DNA of 35,677 nt from Sphingobacteriia bacterium (GCA_021286705.1 JAJTBW010000018.1:1-35677), one strand, 5' to 3'. Numbered from the stretch's first letter, positions 9,301 to 17,465 are shown. Numbers and translations: made by a program. The notes: generated by a model not told the origin, from the sequence alone.

Positions 9301-10165
9301 TGACCCATTCGGCTGATAAAACTCCGAGTTCCGGCTGTGAAACATGAATGATCACATCTGGGCTCTCAATCCTTGAGCTATCAGATAAAACAAGTATTGA
9401 TTTAACTGTGAGATATCCAGTGTCAGCATCATTAATTGTAATTGCATAGGGTGGATAATAACTTGTGCCTATTACTGAATCGTTAATAAGAAATTCCACA
9501 TGATCAAAATAGATTGGTGGGAAATTGCCTGCGATAGTAGTAGCAACTATTCCACCAGTAGTACTATGCCCATCGTGAATATTGTCTGATTTTCCTTCCC
9601 CCCAATACAAGAAAGGAGTATTGCCACCTGAAAATTTGATTTCTGCTATTCCTATGTCAAAAGGACCTGCCCCTGTGCTATATGGAATCTCTATTAATTG
9701 TAATGCAGTGAAATCAATAGTTGAGCTGAAATCAGATAGAGGGATGTTTATTTTAACCCAATGGGAGTTAATGCTGTTAAGATCTGTGATGTATTTCTTT
9801 ATTCCAAGAGTGCCTTCCCCATTCGGTCTGATTTGAATATTGTTCCAATCACAGTTGCCTCCAAAATCCATTAGAGTAATCTCCATCGTTGTATTTCCTG
9901 ATGCAATTACATCAACAGTTGATCCATATAATGTTGTTGGATTGTTTCCTAGCTTAAGTTTTCTGTAACCAGTAAGGGTATTGGTAATATGGAGATAGGT
10001 GGGCGAGGCGAATTCGACTTCATTTAGTTGCGCTTCAATATTGATGTTTTCAGGAAGCATGTAACTACTCCCATTGATTGGGCTTAGCAATGCTATGCTC
10101 TGGGCTGATAGAAAACCCTTGATAAATAAGGATAATCCTATAAATAACACAAATCTTACTCTCAT
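6380..10165 (-). CDS. Large T9SS-secreted protein: triple carbohydrate-binding-like/Ig-like repeats plus NodB-like deacetylase segment
   Basis: The 1261-residue product starts with a Sec signal peptide, residues 1-21, with likely cleavage after FLSA. It ends in a type A Por/T9SS sorting domain from about residue 1178 (FVYPNPTSD through a final IKIIKL). A module recurs at about residues 50, 316 and 580, a spacing near 264. Each copy has a beta-sandwich part with TGYRKLKLGNNP-like and WNNIQIRPNGEG-like motifs, then an Ig-like part such as NDSVIGTSYYPPY. From about residue 820 the protein resembles NodB/polysaccharide deacetylases, with SLTQDD near 830 and HSLQH near 919. These would supply the Asp-His-His metal site. 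A secreted or surface glycan deacetylase is likely; the substrate is unknown. It is transcribed alone from its own promoter. Confidence 0.78.
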   Translation of the reverse strand: MRVRFVLFIGLSLFIKGFLSAQSIALLSPINGSSYMLPENINIEAQLNEVEFASPTYLHITNTLTGYRKLKLGNNPTTLYGSTVDVIASGNTTMEITLMDFGGNCDWNNIQIRPNGEGTLGIKKYITDLNSINSHWVKINIPLSDFSSTIDFTALQLIEIPYSTGAGPFDIGIAEIKFSGGNTPFLYWGEGKSDNIHDGHSTTGGIVATTIAGNFPPIYFDHVEFLINDSVIGTSYYPPYAITINDADTGYLTVKSILVLSDSSRIESPDVIIHVSQPELGVLSAEWVMPTNNQVIYQQDMVTVRVDIEGSNPLSLPFLNINNTNTGYRKLKIGNNPSTLYSPLINPLEGGNQFLEITMRCPNNIPDWNLIELRPMSLGRLNLAPYIHDTLTNDWFTVTIPINDFDTSQIQFDQIAYLEFPYSLDAGQFQIDIQSIKFTGGTTPFLFFGEEKIDNKTDGTGLNGAMTATIITQPISFEEINEVTFQINDTTVGNDYFPPYQYNWIKPRLGEYTCKAIVKTSRNRILVSGPIPFSIQIPPPPPSSLKPIITQPDTGSVSYEPAIVNIKTDILNQIPEGPDHLRVVNNLLTGSAKVRIGYSTTTVYGSKYDVTANGNDTLELRVLDVNGNANWPQIQLKPNGEGKLNLESYQSSAKKDNYGYYIIRIPLSAFSATIDFTNIQYIDFPCCNGAGAFDLQVASVTFIGGTTPFEWFGATKNNNYCESSSSKMSFKFVKATTDFIIPNKVFFYADNRLLTCDSVAPFEYSCTSYFGGIHYIKVKCLDNLGLIAWSDSVRIVIKKEIPQDAFIVTLNLASSPGKVDLRKAPLRYNKTFAYSLTQDDTYKDGYTHLFKLFNGGTISETGETFKGLFYTDGTGNDIQFSAGVSWISLDESMNDFHLSSNFYLIYSDMKTLLANRWDIFNHSLQHMANGEFDHDYQIKANTEYVKQKFGIRMRSFVLPAGDMEYIPYVWTNGYSAIFANNSKFSGWPNGFDVANKPNLTEFKMYKRFINTDQYDSLMLDSYIDNLAKWSVEGKHYWYQDFIHRASGNTGNTIWFLMRDYLKYVGRTYGKDGLDNIWMAPGQTVFDYLQIRDSAQLSMTMENNTLRIVIDAESLPDSIPVYTMSLLLKSDALISSASMNANGTVTYNNDPIEKLINLEWKNPKYKTNIGIDPVETKERRCFVYPNPTSDICRLYISDLAKSKVSHYSLSDINGAIISEGTTYKFNDQLIEFKQLKDLTPGFYFLRVLFNDGFSESIKIIKL

Positions 10166-10227
10166 TAGGTGACACTGTTGATTTAAAAAAACTCTTTTTT
10201 TCTTAACTCTTTACCGAAAAAGTCATT

Positions 10228-10259
10228 CAAAAGTAACTTTTTTTTATGTATTCAGACAA
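10228..10259 (-). promoter_or_regulatory. Bacteroidota-type promoter for the T9SS-secreted protein
   Basis: Read on the minus strand, TTG at 10259-10257 and TACTTTTG at 10235-10228 match -33 TTG and -7 TAnnTTTG with 21 bp between them. The expected start near 10222 leaves a leader of about 57 nt before the ATG at 10165. Confidence 0.6.
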
Positions 10260-10416
10260 TTTGACCCAACAATTCTTTGATTTTATAATTATTTTGGTAA
10301 AAATAAATGGTTGTTAGTCAAGTTTTAAGTTTTAAATTTTACATTCAAGTGGTAGGGTGAATAAAATGTTCTAGTATTTTTCTGTCTCGAGCTTATAGTA
10401 AAATGTTGGATAGAGG

Positions 10417-10497
10417 TGCAGAATTCTGCATCTCGTGGCTATGTGTCCATAGAGAAATACGGCATAGAGACGAAGAGAGATCCTATGCCACTAGTGG
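10417..10497. other. Cluster of palindromes downstream of the hybrid kinase
   Basis: The 347-bp gap 10166-10512 contains the promoter at 10228-10259 and three dyads. TGCAGAATTCTGCA at 10417-10430 is a perfect 14-bp palindrome. GGCATAG (10461-10467) pairs with CTATGCC (10483-10489) around a 15-nt loop. CCACTAGTGG at 10488-10497 is a perfect 10-bp palindrome. The last two overlap, so they could be alternative structures in the 3' end of the kinase transcript. No T-run follows on either strand, so they are not called terminators. No small gene was seen in the gap. Confidence 0.4.
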
Positions 10498-10512
10498 TAT
10501 AATTGTTAGAGC

Positions 10513-13494
10513 TTAACCGTTGTTTTCTGTTAGCTTACTGATATAGCTTATGAGGTCAGCTTTGGTGTAGGGTTTAGAGATAGCAATAGTGACTTTTTGG
10601 TCTATTAAAGCCTGACGTTCTTCAAAGTTTAGATATCCGGTAATAGCTATAATGGGAGTATTTTCGTACTCCTTAATAGATCTTAGGAGTTTTAGGGTTT
10701 GGATGCCCAGGTTATCATCCTTGAGAGTTGTATCTAGGATGATTAGATTATAGAAGTTTTGACGGGCATATTTATATCCGAGTTTTGCTGAAGTGGCAAT
10801 ATCTATTCTACAGAAATCGACCAGATAATGTTCTGTTAAAATGTTATCGGCTTGGTTTTCTGAGATAAGTAGGACGTATATATTACTTGCCAGCGGTGAT
10901 TTCTCGCTTGTCTTTTTTATATAATTCAACTTTTCAGAGACCTGCAATGTCTCATCCTTATTTGTGTTATATGAGAGATCTTGTGAGGCAGCAGTAGAAA
11001 TATCTATTTGTTGTCCTTTGATCTTAGATGCAGGGTTTTCTTCTTTTGGTATTTCCGTCTCTTCAGAAGAGGTGAAAGAGGGAGGTGTTGATTGTACAGG
11101 TGGCTGTTCTTCAATAATCGCATCAGGATGAGCTAATTCAACAGGTACTGAAACAATGAACGAGGTTCCTTCGTACTCATTGGTCTGGACAGTTATTGTG
11201 CCGTTTAGAAGGCGAACCAGTTTACTGGTAAGTGATAGTCCAATACCCGAGCCCTCGTAGTTGCGGTCGGTACCTTCACTTCCTTGTCTAAAGGTGTCGA
11301 AGATATAATGCATTTGAGATTCATTGATGCCAATTCCAGTATCTTTGACTATAATTAACAGGCTGTTAGAAAGGTTTTCAGTGTTAATTGTTTTGGTGTT
11401 AATGGTGTTTGAGTTTTGAAGAGTAACTGTAATCCAGACATGCCCTGTTTCAGTGAATTTCACGGCATTATCTGTTAAGGAGTATAGAATATCACCAAGA
11501 ATATCTGCATCGATTAAGATAGGTTTTTCGATATCAATTTGCTCTTTAAGGGCAATGTTTTTAAGATCTGCTCTCTTTTTTAGCGGATATAACAGGGAAG
11601 AGATAAAAGGTTTTAGAAGCACTGGCGTAATATTTGGTCGTACCCCATCCGCTTCTATTTGTGCTAATTTAATAATTGAGTTTAGTGTGATTGATAATCT
11701 ATTGCCCATCACAGATATATGGTTAGCCATCTGCTTCTTCTCGGGCTGATTAAGTTCTCGGGTAAGGATATCTGAGAAGCCAAGGATTGCATTTAGTGGG
11801 GTTCGTAATTCATGGCTGAAATTGAGAAGAAGGCTGCTTTTTAAGCGTTCACTTTGTTCAACCTTTGTTAATGCTGATTCAAGTTCCAATGTCCTTTTTG
11901 CTACAAGCTCATTAAGAAAGGTCTCTCTATTTTGAAGGAATAGAATAAGGACGGTAAGAATTACAGTTAAAAAAGCCATGACCGTTCCACTTAGCCACCA
12001 ATAGCTAGTTTGGTATAGAAGTTTATAGTTGCTATCAGGGTGATATACTAGTGCTAGTGAACGATTCATAAATTGAAATGGAATCACTTTATAGAGGTTA
12101 TACTCTTTATAGTACTCCGTTTCAGTTGATAATTCACGTTTTTTCGATTTGTTAGGGTAAAAGTTTGCTAGAGGAATTATCTTATTATGATTGGAGATAT
12201 CAACTAGGTCAATGTCTATTTCTGGTATATCATGATAAATTGTTTTTGTTAATCGATTGAGGAGTGATTGCATCCCGGTTAAAGTAACAAGATAGTCTTC
12301 TGATTTGTCGGTATATAATGAGTATAGTGGGGATATGGTAATGAGAGTAAGTTGGTGTTCGCCATTTAGGGTGAGTTGAATGGGGTTGAACGTAATTGGC
12401 CTGTCTGTATTAGCTTTGTGCTTAGTCCAATTTTTAAAGAAGTTGTTTTTGGAGAAGTTATAGCCTACCGGAAAGTGTTTTAGATCGTCTGGAGCCACCA
12501 TTTTGATTCTGAATTTGGATAAAGAATCATTTAATGATTCAGTGTTTTGACCTAATTCCTCCTTTTTTAGATAGGCGAATGACAGTCCGAAGTTTTCATC
12601 AATAATAGGTTTTGTAAATCGGCGAAAATCGAAAGGGGTCACATCAGAACTGGCGTTAAAGAAGTTTTGAACGATTACCGATTGTTGGGAGATGTAATTT
12701 AATTGCGAACGGAAGTATTTCGAGAAATTCTCGGTGTGCAGATCGAAAAGCAGTCTACTATCTTCTTTGCTTTGGCGGTATCCGGAGAAGAAGAATACCA
12801 ATGTTATAAAACCGCCGATGATACCCGTAAAGATTGTTTCGGAGAGGTTATAGCGTGATTTTTTGTTAACCTTTGTTGTGTAGATATACCATATTGTTAT
12901 TAGGAAGAGAACAACGATAGTACTAAAGAAGGGTATTAGAATTGAGTTCAGGGTTATTTCGTACCAAGTACTTGATAGAATATCGAGGCCTACCACCATT
13001 AATGTCTTGCCTGTTTCAGGCTCAATGACTGGGGAGAGACATGTGATAAAAGAGCCATATTCATCGGTATAGGGGCCCATGAAGGAAGGTTTTCCTGTTG
13101 TAAATATTGAGAAGTTTTCTTTTTGAGGCTTATTGTAACGAGTACCAGGTTGGATATGATGAATACTTCCGACCTCCGATGATTCTGGCCCGAAATAGAG
13201 GCTATTATCTTTGAGATTAAGCGTATATAGGTTAACATTGGTAATGATATTGGAGTAGGAGAGGAGTATCTCAGAGATAAGTCGAAACTCATATAGCGCA
13301 GTATCGGCACCAGTAAATGTTAGTTTTTTTACCAGGTTGGGATCAATAGTCCTAGCGATATCATTGGTTTTTTGCAGGAGCTCTTGTTTAAAGAATCGTT
13401 CAGTCTTCTCCTTTTGCCACCATGTTTGCTGTAGTCCGGTTAAGAGCACCAGAATCATAGAGAAAACAAATAGGTATAGGCGAAGATTCTTCAT
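10513..13494 (-). CDS. Membrane hybrid histidine kinase with periplasmic sensor and C-terminal receiver
   Basis: The 993-residue protein has an N-terminal membrane helix (residues 5-22), then an extracytoplasmic sensor region of about 150 residues resembling a Cache/dCache fold. Helices follow near 180-203 and 218-236, with a second extracytoplasmic stretch, and a further helix near 505-525. The catalytic core is complete: H-box NFSHELRTPLN near residue 560, N-box DNAVKFT, G1 DTGIGIN and G2 GSGIGLSL. A receiver domain covers about 870-990, with the likely phospho-acceptor Asp in LIILDTTL, Thr in AITG and Lys in SKPY. It lies 17 bp downstream of a second hybrid kinase and is probably co-transcribed with it. 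No output domain or DNA-binding response regulator lies next to it. The signal is unknown. Confidence 0.9.
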   Translation of the reverse strand: MKNLRLYLFVFSMILVLLTGLQQTWWQKEKTERFFKQELLQKTNDIARTIDPNLVKKLTFTGADTALYEFRLISEILLSYSNIITNVNLYTLNLKDNSLYFGPESSEVGSIHHIQPGTRYNKPQKENFSIFTTGKPSFMGPYTDEYGSFITCLSPVIEPETGKTLMVVGLDILSSTWYEITLNSILIPFFSTIVVLFLITIWYIYTTKVNKKSRYNLSETIFTGIIGGFITLVFFFSGYRQSKEDSRLLFDLHTENFSKYFRSQLNYISQQSVIVQNFFNASSDVTPFDFRRFTKPIIDENFGLSFAYLKKEELGQNTESLNDSLSKFRIKMVAPDDLKHFPVGYNFSKNNFFKNWTKHKANTDRPITFNPIQLTLNGEHQLTLITISPLYSLYTDKSEDYLVTLTGMQSLLNRLTKTIYHDIPEIDIDLVDISNHNKIIPLANFYPNKSKKRELSTETEYYKEYNLYKVIPFQFMNRSLALVYHPDSNYKLLYQTSYWWLSGTVMAFLTVILTVLILFLQNRETFLNELVAKRTLELESALTKVEQSERLKSSLLLNFSHELRTPLNAILGFSDILTRELNQPEKKQMANHISVMGNRLSITLNSIIKLAQIEADGVRPNITPVLLKPFISSLLYPLKKRADLKNIALKEQIDIEKPILIDADILGDILYSLTDNAVKFTETGHVWITVTLQNSNTINTKTINTENLSNSLLIIVKDTGIGINESQMHYIFDTFRQGSEGTDRNYEGSGIGLSLTSKLVRLLNGTITVQTNEYEGTSFIVSVPVELAHPDAIIEEQPPVQSTPPSFTSSEETEIPKEENPASKIKGQQIDISTAASQDLSYNTNKDETLQVSEKLNYIKKTSEKSPLASNIYVLLISENQADNILTEHYLVDFCRIDIATSAKLGYKYARQNFYNLIILDTTLKDDNLGIQTLKLLRSIKEYENTPIIAITGYLNFEERQALIDQKVTIAISKPYTKADLISYISKLTENNG

Positions 13495-13511
13495 AAAGCA
13501 ATAAATCTAAC

Positions 13512-16163
13512 TTAGGAGATAATTTGCAAAACCTCGTGTACCAGTTCTAATAGTTTTTCGGTTTTATATGGCTTAGCCATAAAGGCTGAGAAACCGTTGC
13601 TCAATATAAGTTGTTTCTCGTAGTTTGATGTATAACCTGTAACAGCGATAATAGGGAGATGTTCATTGCCTTCTATCTTCCATATTTCCTTACTGGCTAC
13701 TATTCCATCCATACCGGCGCCCAGGTTTATATCCATTAGAATCAGGTCATAATGGTTGATAGTCGCCAGCTTGATAGCAACCGTGGCATTCTGAGCAACT
13801 TCCACGATATAATCATTCCTTAGAATTAACTCTGCCAGACTGGCATTGACATCATTATCTTCAACTACCATTACGCGAGGCCTCAGATTACTATTTGTAT
13901 TAGTGAATGTTTTGATCTTTGGTGTAATCTCCTGAGATCTGACTGGGAGAACCTTCTTAATGGGTTCATTAACAATAGCGGTAGATTTGTTTTTAATTGA
14001 GAATTTAGGCTTGTAAGAGCGCAAAGCAGCCTCATTCGCATTGGTGATGTCAATATAGACTGTGAATGTCGACCCTATATTAACTTCACTCTCTACTTCT
14101 ATGGTAGCCTCCATAAGATTCAGGAAACTCTTGCAGAGTGTTAGCCCTAGTCCATAACCTTCATGACTTCTACCTAAGCCTTCGCTACCCTGTCTGAATG
14201 GCTCATAGATATATTTCATGATGTCATCGGATATTCCAACTCCCGTATCTTTGACGCAGAAGGTAATGACACTTCTGCCTCCTCTGATCTCCTTTTTTAG
14301 GGTTACCCAGATTTGCCCCTCCTCGGTGAATTTTATCGCATTATCGATAATATGGTAGAAAATAGCCGATATCAGTTTTTTATCTACTAGCAGGACTCCA
14401 CAGTCTTCAATGCGTGAAGAGAGGCGAAGACCTTTGTGTTTCAGATTTTCTGCGAACTCATTGATGGTACTATCCAATAGAGTTGCCAGGTTAGTTTCGA
14501 CAGGTGAGAAATGCAGGCTATCTGCCTCTAGTTGCGATAAATCTAAGATTGAAGTCAGAGTTACCAGAAGACGCCTGCCTGAGATGTTGATGAATTCTAC
14601 CATGTCACTCATACCGTCATCATTAGCCACTTTCTCTCTTAGAAGCGAGGTGAACCCCAGAATTCCGTTGAGGGGGGTGCGCAGTTCATGGCCCATATTA
14701 AGTAAAAGAGAAGATTTTAGTTTGGCTGACTCCTCTGCTCTCTCCTTAAGCTCTATCATCTCTCTGCTCATTCTGAGCATCTCTTCTGCCTTCTCTGCCT
14801 CCTTTGTTAGAATCTGTTCATGAGTTTTCTGCGCTGTAATATCTCTAACTAAAGCAAGGAAATGATCAATATTACCTTGCTCATTAACCAAAGGGGAAAC
14901 ACTAAGAGAGATGAATATTTTCTCTCCATTTGCTTTGATTCTTTCTGATTCATAACCTTTAATTGAGCGTCCCTGACTGCATTCCCTGATAAAGAACTCT
15001 AAGTCTTTCCCATTTCTATTCGGATAGAATTGGACTATATTTGACCCAATTGCTTCCGATGAAGCTAGTCCGTATAATTTTTCAGCACCTTTATTCCAGA
15101 ACATGATTTTACCGGTAAAATCTATGGATACTATTGCGTCGGCTGAGTTTTCTACAATGGAAGCCAGTAGATGAGTCTGTTTATTATGCTCTAGCTTTTG
15201 CAAATAAACAGCAAGCAGATCTACTAAAGAATCGAGTAGAACCTTTTCCTCATCAAGAAAGTATATTTCCGACTCATTGCGATTCTCTGATACACTTAGT
15301 TGTTCTTTTAATCCAATACTTATCTCCTTAATTTCCTCCGGATTAATCCCCACTCTTATGACGCCGCGTGGTGTATCTTCTACATTAATGGATGAGCTTT
15401 GCTCTAATCTGGCCAGTTTGTAATCTTCTGAGAAATAGTGTTTATCATCAATGATTATCTCTACGTGGGTTGCTTCCGGAAACTGGTATGCTCGTTTAAG
15501 TTCAAAGAGGATTTTGGTAATAATTACGTCTGTACTGAGCGTGTAGTTATGCAGTAGTTTTGTTACTTCATTTATACATTTTAATTCCTTAATTCTTTCA
15601 TTCAGTGTGTTAGCCTTTAGCTGAAATTCATGTTCTATCTGTTTGTATAGAGATATCTCACGGGCGATCCCAAAGATTATCTTATTATTCTCTGCAGCAA
15701 CGAAGTTCCATTCAAACCAATGAACTCCATTTTTATTGTCTATAAGCCGATTGATGAAGTTTTTGGTGGGAATCTCATAACTGGTTTTCTTGATAACATC
15801 CAAAGTAGATAACTGATCTTCTTCGATTACAAAATCCGTAAATTGCTTTCCATAAGATTCTTCAAGAGTATAATCTAGCAGAGTTGTCCAATCATCACTA
15901 ATTTTAAGTAAGCGCCCTGAGCGATCAAAATAACAGACAAGGTCATGGGCAATGCTTAAGATACATTCATGAGATAACTTAATACTTTCCTCCGATGTTA
16001 AAGGGCAATTATCGCATTGTTGAGGAGGCGGATATTCCAGTGAGACTGATAATTTATGAATCATACGACCAGTACAGCATGTCAGTGGTACTCCAGTTAT
16101 AGCCTCATCATGATGCATATTTTCGTCACTCTTGTTGTTGTATCTTTTGTTTACCTGGCTCAT
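13512..16163 (-). CDS. Soluble PAS/GAF-like hybrid histidine kinase with C-terminal receiver
   Basis: This 883-residue protein has no membrane segment. It reads as a short Cys-containing N-terminus, PAS (about 65-185), a GAF-like stretch (about 190-335), a second PAS (about 340-455, ending LALVRDITAQK), kinase core and receiver (about 760-880). Kinase motifs are intact: H-box NMGHELRTPLNG near 492, N-box DNAIKFT, G1 DTGVGIS and G2 GYGLGLTL. The receiver has VVEDN, phospho-acceptor Asp in LILMDINLG, AVTG and AKPYK. The first 60 residues hold a Cys29-Cys30 pair and a C50-x2-C53 motif, an unusual extension that could be redox- or metal-sensing. It is the first gene of a two-kinase unit. Another possible start is the Met at residue 16. 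Confidence 0.9.
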   Translation of the reverse strand: MSQVNKRYNNKSDENMHHDEAITGVPLTCCTGRMIHKLSVSLEYPPPQQCDNCPLTSEESIKLSHECILSIAHDLVCYFDRSGRLLKISDDWTTLLDYTLEESYGKQFTDFVIEEDQLSTLDVIKKTSYEIPTKNFINRLIDNKNGVHWFEWNFVAAENNKIIFGIAREISLYKQIEHEFQLKANTLNERIKELKCINEVTKLLHNYTLSTDVIITKILFELKRAYQFPEATHVEIIIDDKHYFSEDYKLARLEQSSSINVEDTPRGVIRVGINPEEIKEISIGLKEQLSVSENRNESEIYFLDEEKVLLDSLVDLLAVYLQKLEHNKQTHLLASIVENSADAIVSIDFTGKIMFWNKGAEKLYGLASSEAIGSNIVQFYPNRNGKDLEFFIRECSQGRSIKGYESERIKANGEKIFISLSVSPLVNEQGNIDHFLALVRDITAQKTHEQILTKEAEKAEEMLRMSREMIELKERAEESAKLKSSLLLNMGHELRTPLNGILGFTSLLREKVANDDGMSDMVEFINISGRRLLVTLTSILDLSQLEADSLHFSPVETNLATLLDSTINEFAENLKHKGLRLSSRIEDCGVLLVDKKLISAIFYHIIDNAIKFTEEGQIWVTLKKEIRGGRSVITFCVKDTGVGISDDIMKYIYEPFRQGSEGLGRSHEGYGLGLTLCKSFLNLMEATIEVESEVNIGSTFTVYIDITNANEAALRSYKPKFSIKNKSTAIVNEPIKKVLPVRSQEITPKIKTFTNTNSNLRPRVMVVEDNDVNASLAELILRNDYIVEVAQNATVAIKLATINHYDLILMDINLGAGMDGIVASKEIWKIEGNEHLPIIAVTGYTSNYEKQLILSNGFSAFMAKPYKTEKLLELVHEVLQIIS

Positions 16164-16187
16164 GGAAACCGCTTTATGTTGTGATGG

Positions 16188-16255
16188 GTTACGGAATAAA
16201 TGTTGCCATTGTAAATATAATACAGAAAAAAAGCTTTATTAACGATGTTCCGTAA
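16188..16255. promoter_or_regulatory. Inverted half-sites TTACGGAA / TTCCGTAA in the divergent intergenic region
   Basis: TTACGGAA (16188-16195) and TTCCGTAA (16248-16255) are exact reverse complements 52 bp apart, just upstream of the minus-strand kinase gene. They would bracket its promoter, whose best -7 guess is the minus-strand TATATTTA near 16212-16219. Whether they are operators is inference. Confidence 0.3.
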
Positions 16256-16334
16256 TATTTTTTAATCGAGATTTTTATACGGTCAACTGTATATCAACAG
16301 AGGGTAAATGTTAGCTACTTTTGATGTCTGGTTA

Positions 16335-16362
16335 TTGATTTTCTTCAGATCTGTTATCTTTG
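16335..16362 (+). promoter_or_regulatory. Bacteroidota-type promoter for the secreted protein at 16434
   Basis: TATCTTTG at 16355-16362 matches TAnnTTTG exactly, and TTG at 16335-16337 lies 17 bp upstream, slightly closer than usual. The leader before the ATG at 16434 would be about 65 nt. Confidence 0.5.
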
Positions 16363-16433
16363 TTACCAATGTTTCTAGCTCCTATAGTCAGTTTTTCTCA
16401 GTACTCTTTAATTGCCCTTAACATCTCTAATTT

Positions 16434-17234
16434 ATGAGTTATTCAAAGTTATTCTTTGTTCTACCAATTCTCATTTTTTCATTTTTATCCACATTCTCTC
16501 AACACTCAACCCCCATTTTGGTAAAGGGAGAAGCCCAGGGAACCTCCGTTCATTTCCCAAAGGGAGGGTTTCAATATTCTCATTTTAGTAATAGTGCTGT
16601 GACTATTAAAAAGATCTCAGCAAAATGGAGGCTATCAACACTATTTGGGCAACCAGTGGTTGATGGGGTGTTTAGTTGGAATGCGGGTTTGGATACACCC
16701 GATGATTATCTTGACTGGCGGGATTATGTCTTATTGGAGTGTTCTCCCGTAAAATCAACTGGTTATCTGGTATATATCCCGCTTATGCCAACCGTTCCTA
16801 AAGCAGGAAAGGGATATGGCTTTAATAGTCCCGGATCACCTAATTGGATTGATCTGTTTAAAACACGCACAGGAGAGCCAATCACCTCAGAAATCCCTGA
16901 TTTCACTGCCAAGATGGCTAGAGAGATATGGAAGAATGGTTTTTATGTTACTGGTGTCGTTCTGGTTCGTTACAATGGCGATAAAGAAACTCTTCCTGTT
17001 GAAACAGCACAAAAAAAGTATAAGGCTATTTTAAGACCATATACCCTCTTGTTACATAATAATGACACTGTAACGCAAAGTAAACAACTTGTTATTAATG
17101 ATATAGCAGATGACCTGATTGATGCTAAATTTGATTTTAGTTGTTACAGTGCAACTTCAAAAGAGGCTTACATAGGCTTTGGTTATAATAATCCTGTCCA
17201 GTTACAATCAGGATGGAATAAGATCAAGATATGA
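16434..17234 (+). CDS. Secreted protein of unknown function
   Basis: The 266-residue product begins with a clear Sec signal peptide (hydrophobic residues 6-20, likely cleavage after STFS). The mature part is beta-rich and aromatic-rich, with stretches such as WRLSTLFGQPVVDGVFSWNAG and VLLECSPVKSTGYLVYIPL. It ends AYIGFGYNNPVQLQSGWNKIKI. No family was recognised. It has its own promoter, runs divergently from the two-kinase operon, and is separated from the next genes by a repeat-filled gap. A coding remnant further downstream (17466-17687) contains a similar GYVGFGF motif, which suggests a decayed tandem paralogue. The T9SS tail seen on the 6380-10165 protein is absent. Confidence 0.75.
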   Translation: MSYSKLFFVLPILIFSFLSTFSQHSTPILVKGEAQGTSVHFPKGGFQYSHFSNSAVTIKKISAKWRLSTLFGQPVVDGVFSWNAGLDTPDDYLDWRDYVLLECSPVKSTGYLVYIPLMPTVPKAGKGYGFNSPGSPNWIDLFKTRTGEPITSEIPDFTAKMAREIWKNGFYVTGVVLVRYNGDKETLPVETAQKKYKAILRPYTLLLHNNDTVTQSKQLVINDIADDLIDAKFDFSCYSATSKEAYIGFGYNNPVQLQSGWNKIKI

Positions 17235-17282
17235 TTGATTCCGCCTCCCCGCTTCTCTCTCCTTTCTCTCTAATGCCTCTGT

Positions 17283-17348
17283 CACCTCAACTTCACCTCA
17301 ACTTCACCTCAATATCCTCTAAATACCCCCTCAATATCCTCTACCTAT
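17283..17348. repeat. 11-bp tandem array, C-rich arm (six units)
   Basis: Six consecutive 11-mers: CACCTCAACTT twice, CACCTCAATAT, CCTCTAAATAC, CCCCTCAATAT and CCTCTACCTAT. The last four also read as two 22-bp repeats. The final unit is nearly the reverse complement of the ATAGGGAGAGG array at 17373-17416, with one mismatch. Confidence 0.75.
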
Positions 17349-17367
17349 CGTGTTCTTATCTTACACG
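17349..17367. repeat. Central stem-loop between the inverted 11-bp arrays
   Basis: CGTGT (17349-17353) pairs with ACACG (17363-17367) around a 9-nt loop. It sits exactly between the C-rich and G-rich arrays, so together they can fold into one long hairpin with a 5-nt bulge. Confidence 0.5.
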
Positions 17368-17372
17368 AGTTT

Positions 17373-17416
17373 ATAGGGAGAGGATAGGGAGAGGATAGGG
17401 AGAGGATAGGGAGAGG
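17373..17416. repeat. 11-bp tandem array, ATAGGGAGAGG x4
   Basis: Four perfect contiguous copies of ATAGGGAGAGG, the G-rich arm of the inverted structure. A 22-bp degenerate tandem pair follows after a 4-bp gap. Confidence 0.9.
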
Positions 17417-17420
17417 CATA

Positions 17421-17464
17421 AGAGCTAGAGTCGAGGAGAACAAGAGCTGGAGTCGAGAAGAACA
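17421..17464. repeat. 22-bp tandem duplication
   Basis: Two adjacent 22-bp copies, 17421-17442 and 17443-17464, starting AGAGCTAGAG and AGAGCTGGAG, differ at two positions. Twenty-two is twice the 11-bp unit of the neighbouring arrays. Confidence 0.85.
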
Positions 17465-17465
17465 G

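Noticed and set aside
8933..9836. Plus-strand ORFs inside the T9SS protein gene
   Set aside because: Antisense shadows of the repeated modules, with no independent support.
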